From: Coniella vitis
Lineage: Eukaryota; Ascomycota; Sordariomycetes; Diaporthales; Schizoparmaceae
Length of the DNA stretch: 64,000 bases
Direction of reading: 5' to 3'
Assembly (NCBI GenBank): GCA_011317545.1
Contig: WUJK01000001.1
Coordinates: 3,763,001 to 3,827,000, forward strand
In this document: one piece after another, positions 56,607-64,000 of the stretch
How positions within the stretch are numbered: the first letter of the stretch is position 1
How the letters are laid out: every line of letters begins with the position of its first letter
Program-made: the position numbers and the translations under genes
Notes under the pieces: generated by a model
Database searches by the model: none
What the model saw: the letters and a program-made list of their open reading frames with translations, nothing else
What the model was told of the DNA's origin: nothing

Positions 56607-58700
56607 ATGGCGCGCCCACGAGGCAGGTCGAGCGCCTGCTCAATCATGGAGGGCTATCTGACCATCCCACCCGACAGGGGATCCATTCTCGGCCGCGCCG
56701 TCTGGAAGGTACGCTGCCGTTGCTGCTCGTTTGCCCTCTTCCTGCTGCTGCCTTGCCCGCCGCGCCCGCCCTCCACGCGGCGGCGAGGCAGCCTCGCAGA
56801 AACCACAAGCCAGCTCTTCTAACCCACCGCAAATTCTCTTGCCAACTACAGACCCGATACGTTGTCATTGGAAGCGCCCAGGGCGAGGTCGGCGACCCCA
56901 AGGCAATCTCCGCCGCCTCCGCGAACGCCATCACCTACCTTTCTATCTACAAGAACCCGGTACGTGGCTCATCTTCCCCGCCAGCAAGCCGTCGCAATGC
57001 GCCCATACAGAGACCGCAGAGAGCAGCCCCGACTGACGAGAAGGCTTGCGCCGCGTTCGTGATTGCAGGACGACTGGGAACCCGCCCAGCAGTACGCCAT
57101 CAGCAATGTCACCCACTGCCAAGTGCAGTCCATTGTGCACCGCAAGCAGGGACCTGCTCTCCCGACACTCATCCTCACCATTGCACCCGATCCTCTGACA
57201 GACAAGATCCGGAAGCGACGCTCTAGCCGCGCCGCTACGCTTGTCTCCAACAAGGATAATGGACCGACCACCCTGTGGTTCCGAACAGAGGGCGATGCCT
57301 CACGCCTCACCGAGTGGGCAAGGCGCATCCAGTCCGCGATCCAGCCGAGCCTGCCTGACCATCACCTGCCCATGAGCCCCATGACGCCCATGACGCCGCT
57401 GTCTCCGTCCTTCCAGAACCCCTTCAGTCCATTTGTCTACCGCGACACGCCAGAGTCCTCTGCTTTCAGGCCGCCAAGCGCACCAAAAGTCCTCCTACAC
57501 CACAAGCCATCTGCGTCCCTCCATGTGAGCCGCGAAAGGCCCCTTACCATTTCCGACGCCCCAAGCCTGCGATCTCGGCGCAGTGACCTGTCCTCCCTCC
57601 TCAGCTCCACGACTACCGGCACGGCCACTACGCACAGCTACACGGCCAAGCCGCCGTCCGATGCCCCCTCACCCATCGAGACGACTGGCGAACCGTTTGG
57701 TGGCTTCATTGAGGGCTGGACATCTGCCCAAGGACGTGCTACCACTCTGAATTCCCCAGTGAGAATTGCCCGAAACAGCGAGGATCTGCATCAGCCAATG
57801 TCTCCAGCGGCGCTGCTCGACTCGGGCTCGCCGCCAGGGCCTGGCGAGACAATCCTCGACCGGGCATTCCAGCTAAAATACATTCCAGGGTCGGACCAGC
57901 AGTGTCCAGGAGAAGAACACTTGAGCTCCCTTGCCCGATTTGAAGCGTTGATGCGAGATGTCGATGCACAGAGGCAAGATAAGAGACAGTCCGTTAGACC
58001 CGTGAGCATGGCCCAACAACCCGAGTTGCGAAGCGCGTGGGATGTGGATGAAAGCTCAGACGACGATGATTCGGATGCAGACTCGGACGACACCCAAGGT
58101 GAAGCGCTAGAGCGAGATATTGCAAAAAGATTCAGTGCATTCGAGCGCGGTGCGCGACGAACGACCGAGCATACAAAAGACGACGAGTCGACGCCCTTTC
58201 AATCACCACGGGGGACGAAGCCCACATTCTCACCCGGCGCGCTCAATCAAGAGTCACGAGCAGCCCTTGCGATTCGGTCTCGTGGCAATGACTCTCGGAG
58301 GGGGTACAACCCACGCTCTGGCTCGGAGCGCGTCCCTACGGGCATGTCGCAGCATGAGCCCGCCTACTCTGACGAGCTGATGGACAACCTGAACCCGTCC
58401 TCCGCATATCGAACCAGTACGATTGCAGAGGGGCAACACGGACACTCGGCAAACAGCAGCATCGGCGAGAGATTGAACTTCAAGGACTTCACTCGGCGGC
58501 TCAGCTCCACCAGCAGCATGCTTATTGTGCAATCCAATGCACACGCCGACACGGCTGATATGCCCAGCCCATCCACGCAGCCCCGTGCTCCACCTCCAAT
58601 GTACGCTTCTCCGAGGAGAGATGTCCAGGAGCCTGCAGACAAGTACAAAAGCTGGCGGAGCAGCACTACCGTTATTGGAAACGACCGCAATTTTCTCTGA
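56607..58700 (+). CDS. PH-domain protein
   Basis: Three exons (56607-56708, 56852-56959, 57069-58700) encode 613 aa. A pleckstrin-homology domain covers about residues 14-145: EGYLTIPPDRGSILGRAVWKTRYVVIG, AITYLSIYKNPDDWEPAQQYAISNVTHCQV, and the closing helix LWFRTEGDASRLTEWARRIQSAI with its conserved Trp. Such domains bind phosphoinositides or proteins at membranes. The remaining ~450 residues are disordered and Ser/Pro-rich (MSPMTPMTPLSP), with an acidic stretch DESSDDDDSDADSDD and a short helical segment LSSLARFEALMRDVDAQRQDKR. Many SP/TP sites suggest phospho-regulation (inference). Met at 56646 is an alternative start directly before the domain. It is a fungal-type hypothetical; cell role unknown. 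Confidence 0.87.
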
Positions 58701-60355
58701 ATACACAGCGTCTCGTTAGGTCATGTCGCGACCGATCGACGATAACGCTTTCAAATTTTGCCAACCAAGCTTGGCTCCGTTGCTGTTGCGACATTGCCTT
58801 TGAAGATACCCAGACAAATCGTATGCTTCCAACATTTTACAAACCAATTTTTGTTTCACCTACCCTGGTCGATCCAAGGGTACCTACCTACCTCGGGGTC
58901 ATTTCACCAAGCCCACCAGATCACCTTCTGATCCTTGGGATGCCTCTGGTTTTGCATTATCCTTTTGTCTTTACACTCATGACTCTTACGACCATTTATA
59001 CCTCCTTGTATAACAGCATATTCAGCATATATAATCATGCATTGGAGTTGGCTGCTTTGCCACTGGTTGCACATACCTATTTGCTATTCTGAACTCTTCT
59101 CCCTTTCACTTCAACGGTAGAGGAATGGGCCTGGGCCTGGGCCTGGGGGAGAGACAATCGGGCAATAAACAAATCATATAGATAAAGGGTGCGGCAAGCT
59201 TTGACTAGGAAAAAGAAGCCTAATGGAGGGACAAAGTGCAAGACGATATACATAAAAGACAATTGGGCGGATCTTTGATTGGCATACATTTTAGGCATAT
59301 ATTTCTAGTACAAATCTCCATCGTGGGAGGTAGCAGCAACACCTTCTTTAGATGTATATATCCCATTTCTCATTAATCATCGCTCCAGCCAGTGTTTCAC
59401 TAGTGTGATATTTTGCTGATCATACAGAGAGTATCTATGTACTACTGCTCATCTTGACTTATTAGTAGTTACCAGGTCAACATATCCTCTTCTTCGTTCA
59501 CTGGCGGGATCTGAACTAGCCAATGCTTGTAGTAGCTGACAAGACCGGAACGTGAGCTATAGCAGAGATGGTGCAAATATTTCAGTGGAAAAAAAGAAAC
59601 AAGAAAAAAAAGAGGACGAAAGAGGTGAACAATTTGGGGCGAGGCAAGAGATCCTCATCCCCGGTATATGCTAAACAAAATGGGTAAAAGAGAAGGTCGC
59701 GCTGAGAATCGAACTCAGATTAGTGGAAAGGATGAATGACTCATCAGAATCCACTGTGATAACCATTACACTACGCAACCAAGTGTTTTGCTTGTGGGCT
59801 TGTTGTTTGCTGACAGAATTACACTAATTATATCGAGGACACAATCAAGGTGGTGGACAGCATGAATGCATTCATAATGTGTCCAAGTAGAGATGGGTTC
59901 TATGTATGTGAACCTGTCCCTGTTGAACATTGAGACTGTGCAAACCTGGCAAGGCATTCTGCTGGGTGTCACTAGAAGCACCAGCCATCACCAACCCTTA
60001 CGCTGCCAGTGTTCAGGGTTATCTCGGCAACTTTGCTTTGACCTTGCCCTCGACATGACACATGTTTGACCTGCTGCATCGCATCCTCATTGTCCTTTTC
60101 CACACCTGGCGACAGCTTCTTATTTACAAGACGTTATTCTTTATCGATCCCTGGTTCTTTGTACAACGTCTCATCTTCCGCCAACCTCAACGTCGTGGCC
60201 CGCATCCGCCCGCCAGCTGTCCACATCCCCCTGCCCCTCCTCCTCCTCCGCCTCCGCCTCCGCCTCCTCTACCTCGTTATCGCTTTTCATTTGGGCGCAT
60301 CTTCACCTTCACCTCTCAGCCTCGCCGCTACTGCCATTGCAGCAGCCCACCCGCC
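58701..60355. other. Intergenic region containing the tRNA gene
   Basis: Besides the tRNA-Gln, no gene was accepted. From 60062 the frame is open into the GH18 coding sequence, with a polyproline-coding (CCT/CCG)n tract at ~60235-60275; it may be 5' UTR or an N-terminal extension. Confidence 0.5.
59695..59780 (-). tRNA. tRNA-Gln(CUG) with a 15-nt intron
   Basis: Read on the minus strand from 59780, the cloverleaf is complete. The acceptor GGTTGCG pairs with CGCGACC (one T-G pair), the D stem is GTG/CAC, and the anticodon stem GTGGA pairs with TCCAC. The loop is TTCTGA plus T with anticodon CTG, the variable loop is TAAT, and the T arm is CTGAG/TTCGATT/CTCAG. A 15-nt intron (TGAGTCATTCATCCT) sits one base 3' of the anticodon, the canonical nuclear position. 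A TTTT stretch expected for Pol III termination is not immediately adjacent. Confidence 0.9.
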
Positions 60356-61683
60356 ATGCCTCCTCTCCCACCCACCGACGGCCTGCCCCGCCTCGTCATC
60401 TACTTCCAGTCGCACCACCAACCCGACGGCAGCCCCATCTCGCTCCTCCCGCTGCTCCAGCAACCGGGCATCCGCGTGACCCACCTGTGTATCGCCGCGC
60501 TGCACATCAACGCCAACAAGCCCTACCCCGCCCAAACAATCACCCTCAACGACCACGTCCCCTCGCACCCCAGCTTCACCACCCTCTGGGCCGAGGCGCG
60601 CATCCTGCAAGCCGCCGGGGTCAAGGTGCTGGGCATGCTGGGCGGCGCGGCCAAGGGCGCGTTCGCGCCCGACACGCTGGACAGCACCGACGCGGCCGTC
60701 TTTGAGCGGTACTATGGCGCTGTGCGGGATGTGGTGCGCGAGAGGGGCATCGATGGGCTGGACCTGGACGTCGAGGAGCACTGCAGTCTGGCGGGCATTG
60801 TGCGGCTGATTGATCGGTTGAGAAGGGACTTTGGGCCTGGGTTTCTGATTACGTTGGCGCCTGTTGCGCCGGCGTTGTTGGATGTGAGGAGGAACCTGAG
60901 TGGGTTCGATTATGAGGCGTTGGAGGTGATGAGAGGGAAGGAGATTGCGTTTTACAATACGCAATTTTGTGAGTTATTGGGTCCTCTTTCTTCTTTTGCT
61001 TCTTCTTCTTCTTCTTCTTCTCTTCTTTCTATCTGGTTCTTACCTCTTGAAGGACTCGATCAGAGGTCCTCTCGTGATGATTCGCTCAACAAAGCAACCC
61101 AGCTAACACGGTACCAAAAAATAAATAAAAAACAGACTGTGGATGGGGCGACTTCAGCAACCCAGTCCTCTACGAAATGATGCTCATGAAAGGCTGGGAC
61201 CCCGCCAAAATTGTCGTCGGCCTCGTCACCAACCCGGCCAACGGCTCGGGCTTCATTCCCCTGCCCGTGCTGGCGCGGGTGGTGCCCCTCATGGTCGGCC
61301 AGCAGCGGGGCCGCTTTGGCGGCATCATGGGCTGGGAATACTTCAACAGCCTGCCCGGCGGGCGCGAGCGGCCGTGGGAATGGGCACAGTTCATGACGCG
61401 CATCATGGCGGGCGGCGAGCAGACTATGGCGCCCGGAGTGGTCACGCCTGTGGGCCAGGTTGAAGCACCCATTTCGCTTCCTTCTGCGCCGTCTACCACT
61501 ACCACTACTGCCACTCTTAGTGGTAGTGGTGGTGGTGGTGGTAGCGAGAACAAAGGAGGAACGGAAGAAGAACAAAAGAGGGTCATGGTTGAAGCGGATG
61601 CGGATGACAGACAGAGTACAGGCAAAGAGGCACCTCTACCGGCTGCTTTCGATTACGACACAGACGGGCTTGGAGATGACTAG
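60356..61683 (+). CDS. Glycoside hydrolase family 18 protein (chitinase-like)
   Basis: Two exons (60356-60968 and 61136-61683) around a 167-nt intron with a (CTT)n tract and branch AGCTAACAC encode 386 aa. The GH18 barrel starts at once with LPRLVIYFQSHH. The catalytic DxxDxDxE motif is present as DGLDLDVE, whose final Glu is the acid/base. FLITLAPVAPAL, IAFYNTQFY (substrate Tyr) and GGIMGWEYFNSLPGG (conserved Trp near the barrel end) follow. No signal peptide is seen from this start, so an intracellular GH18 or endo-N-acetylglucosaminidase-like role is possible. A ~75-residue Thr/Gly/Glu-rich tail follows the barrel. The frame is open 98 codons upstream to an ATG at 60062 through a hydrophobic stretch and a polyproline run; the shorter start fits family length better. 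Confidence 0.88.
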
Positions 61684-62535
61684 ACGGGGTTGTATATTTC
61701 AGTGTTTTTCTTACCCGAAACGACACGACATGTCACTGGTGACGTGTTGCGGATACAAGGAACTACAAGGGCGTGTAGAAGATGGGCGAAGGATTGCACA
61801 GCATAGAGGCCTTTTTCAACGACATATCGTGGCACTGCAGCGCGCTTTCGCTGTTGACGCACGAGAGACGAGATGCCGTACAGAAGGTATAGTTTTAAGC
61901 TATTCTATACAACTGCCATGGCAAAACTTCACCACTGCCTCAAACACCTACCATGGATTACGTACTGACTTGCAAACAACGCGCCGCGCTATTCACGAGA
62001 CGCAGCAACGGAGGTCTATCTTTTGGGACAACAACAAGGAAAAGGAAAAAGAAAGAAGGGGGGAAATACCTCACTGCCTTCCACACATACACACACACTC
62101 TCTCTCTCTCTCCCTCCCTCTCCCTCTCCATCTCCCTCTCTCTTTGAAGAACACATCCAACTCAAAATCAACCAAGCACAGAAACCCGACCGCTGGACCC
62201 AGGAAGCCGTTACAAACAAAAAGGACCATACCCCAAGGCTGAGTTGTCATGTCTGCACTCTTGTGACCCCGTGGCTTGTCAAAACAAAACGCCAAAAAAC
62301 AAAACAAAATGGCACCACCCCCCACCGCATCCAGCCTACCAAAAAAAGGGGAGGTTCAGCTCTTCTTGAGCTTCCCCTCCTTCCACCCCCCCCCCCTTTT
62401 GCCCTCTCAAAAGCGAAGCCCCCCTGCTGGTGAATGCCAATGTATGTGAAGAGATACTGGGCATCATACGAGTTTTGCACCCAGCTCGGATGGGGATTAA
62501 AGGCCGAGTTGTGGTACTGACGGCATTACGAGGTT

Positions 62536-62577
62536 TTCTTCTTCTTCTTCTTCTTCTTCTTCTTCTTCTTCTTCTTT
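62536..62577. repeat. (TTC)n microsatellite
   Basis: About 13 tandem TTC units ending in a T-rich tail, in gene-free sequence downstream of the GH18 gene. Confidence 0.9.
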
Positions 62578-63420
62578 TTCTTTTTTCTTTTTTCCAGCTT
62601 AGCACGGGAATTCTGTCTCGAGCTGTATAATTTTCAAGAAAAGACAAGGAGTTATGCCACTTTCATAAAATACAAGCAAATTTTGTCGCACAATTTCTAT
62701 ACGCCGCTGCTCACCACACAACCCAAACTTACCTAAACCCGAGTTCCTCGTATCTTCCCTCTATGGATGGATGGATGGACGGACCGACAGACGCAAAAGC
62801 CCACAAGTACTGAAGGAATTCTCGTATCACACGTACATTTTACTTTACTGCATGCGGGCTCGAGAACCGGGATTTTTTAATTCTTTGGGGGCTTGTAGGA
62901 TTCGGAGCGTGTTTTGAGGTAGCTGCCCGTATCCGTATGTATGTGTGTGTGCAGCATATGCAAGCTTTTATACATAGTATGCATACTACGCCGTCACTGT
63001 TGCATAGTACATAAGTAAAAGCTTGGGAAGGGGAACCTGCAATCGTGGGTGCAAGCAAACCTGTCGGTAGGTAGGCTGAGTATTTATTTTGGAAAACGCG
63101 AAAAAAAAGCACCAGATTATTGTCCGTACGATATCATGGTATATCAATCAAACGCACACAGTGTAATGATTTCTCTTTCTTCCAAAATTCAATGCTAACT
63201 CATCTATCCACTGCCACGCTCATTCACTGACTGGCAGTGCTCGCCTATACATAAGTATTCCTGCAAGGAGCTAGACAATATATCTCCTATAGACCTGACC
63301 TGACCTGCCTTGTCCAAGCCACTCAGCACTGTAATCTCCAATACGGCACCGTCCCGACGATCACACGCCCCAAAAAGGGCGGAACTAAAACAACAATGAG
63401 AACACTTCTGCTGATGCAAA

Positions 63421-63451
<31 letters not shown>
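63421..63451. repeat. (GGCA)n microsatellite
   Basis: Seven to eight tandem tetranucleotide units. A similar GCAG tract is at ~54168-54190. Confidence 0.9.
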
Positions 63452-64000
63452 TACCAAAGACATGGAATGAACGTTGGGCGACAGGATTGTCAGAGGTGCG
63501 GGGTGTGAACGAACGAATGGTGGTGGCCGCCCATTACCACCAGACGATGCTATAGATTCTCAGTCTGATTTGGGGGCGGTTGACTCTTCTATGAATACAT
63601 ACACATACCTACAAACGTACAAAGTACGTAATCCACGCGCGAGCCCTACGGTCTGTCCCCATCTGTGCCACATTGCAGAGCAAGAGCCGCAAGGATCGTC
63701 AGCGCTGCCAACAGCATTGGTTGAAGCTGACGGGAAGACGCTCGTTCAAGGGCACCGCTCAACAAGCAAGTAGAGCCCTCAGAAGCGGGTTTGTCGTCAA
63801 GCTGCAACTCGAATACGTCACACTTGTTTTTTGCCACAAGGATTCGGGCATTTTTGTCTTGCGCGTGCATTCATGCCTGGAGTAACTCTCAGATTTGTAA
63901 GAGACGAATATCTGCTTTCTGCTCTGGGCGGAGTACATAATATGGGCAGCTTACAGCACTCTTGCGAGAGCGGTGTGAGACAAGCTCCTGCAGGCATGTA

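Larger units (their letters stand above)
61684..64000. other. Right-end gene-free region with simple repeats
   Basis: No gene accepted. It contains a CT-rich stretch at ~62099-62140, (TTC)n at ~62536-62575, (ATGG)n at ~62763-62778, (GGCA)n at ~63421-63451 and a TACATAGTA motif near 62970. Frames near the right edge (63646-63870 -, 63673-63885 +) overlap and cannot be judged without flanking sequence. Confidence 0.45.

Noticed and set aside
63646..63885. Opposing small frames at the right edge
   Set aside because: Both overlap and neither has a recognisable domain; flanking sequence is missing.

Overview
The window reads as nuclear chromosomal DNA of a filamentous ascomycete (Pezizomycotina). 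The evidence is short GT-AG introns of about 55-160 nt with CTRAY-like branch sites, a PTH11-like rhodopsin-domain receptor, an Asn/Ser/Gly-rich secreted wall protein, secreted S1/P1 nuclease and pepsin-type protease genes, GH18 and DUF2264 proteins, and a Vps1 with the fungal N terminus. The class (Sordariomycetes or a neighbour) cannot be fixed from sequence alone. Exon borders were worked out by hand from reading-frame continuity, splice signals and protein-family fit.

Layout: 3' end of a formin gene (+, 1-1192); secreted Asn-rich protein (-, 2.3-3.6 kb); DUF2264 protein (+, 5.4-7.8 kb) followed in tandem by an intron-dense MFS sugar transporter (+, 9.1-12.1 kb); phosphoserine aminotransferase (-, 12.5-13.9 kb); small predicted membrane protein (+, 14.8-15.4 kb); degenerate short-chain dehydrogenase (+, 16.3-17.5 kb); two conserved fungal proteins of unknown role (- at 17.7-18.5 kb, + at 19.3-20.4 kb); medium-chain (quinone-oxidoreductase-type) reductase (-, 20.7-22.0 kb); PTH11-like receptor (+, 25.4-26.8 kb); F-box protein (-, 27.0-28.5 kb); aspartic protease (+, 29.3-30.7 kb); GID7/WDR26-type ubiquitin-ligase subunit (+, 32.7-35.3 kb); Vps1 dynamin (+, 36.8-39.4 kb); Yar1-type ankyrin chaperone (+, 41.1-41.7 kb); S1/P1 nuclease (+, 43.1-44.6 kb); about 12 kb with no convincing gene, holding a 575-bp foldback MITE and a dense scatter of a TACTATGTA motif; PH-domain protein (+, 56.6-58.7 kb); intron-containing tRNA-Gln(CUG) (-, 59.7 kb); GH18 protein (+, 60.4-61.7 kb); and a repeat-rich right end.

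The genes do not form one pathway. Housekeeping functions (formin, SER1, GID7, VPS1, YAR1) sit among secreted or nutrient-acquisition functions (DUF2264 plus sugar transporter, protease, nuclease, GH18). The most interesting observations are the foldback element with telomere-like units in its arms; the TACTATGTA cluster around it; a dehydrogenase-fold protein in which the cofactor glycines and the catalytic Tyr and Lys are all replaced; a pepsin-family protease whose second catalytic triad is D-C-G; a nuclease gene with 15-nt and 9-nt exons and a GC-AG intron; a possible second N terminus for Vps1 inside its first intron; and a GID7 gene whose N-terminal frame has no AUG.
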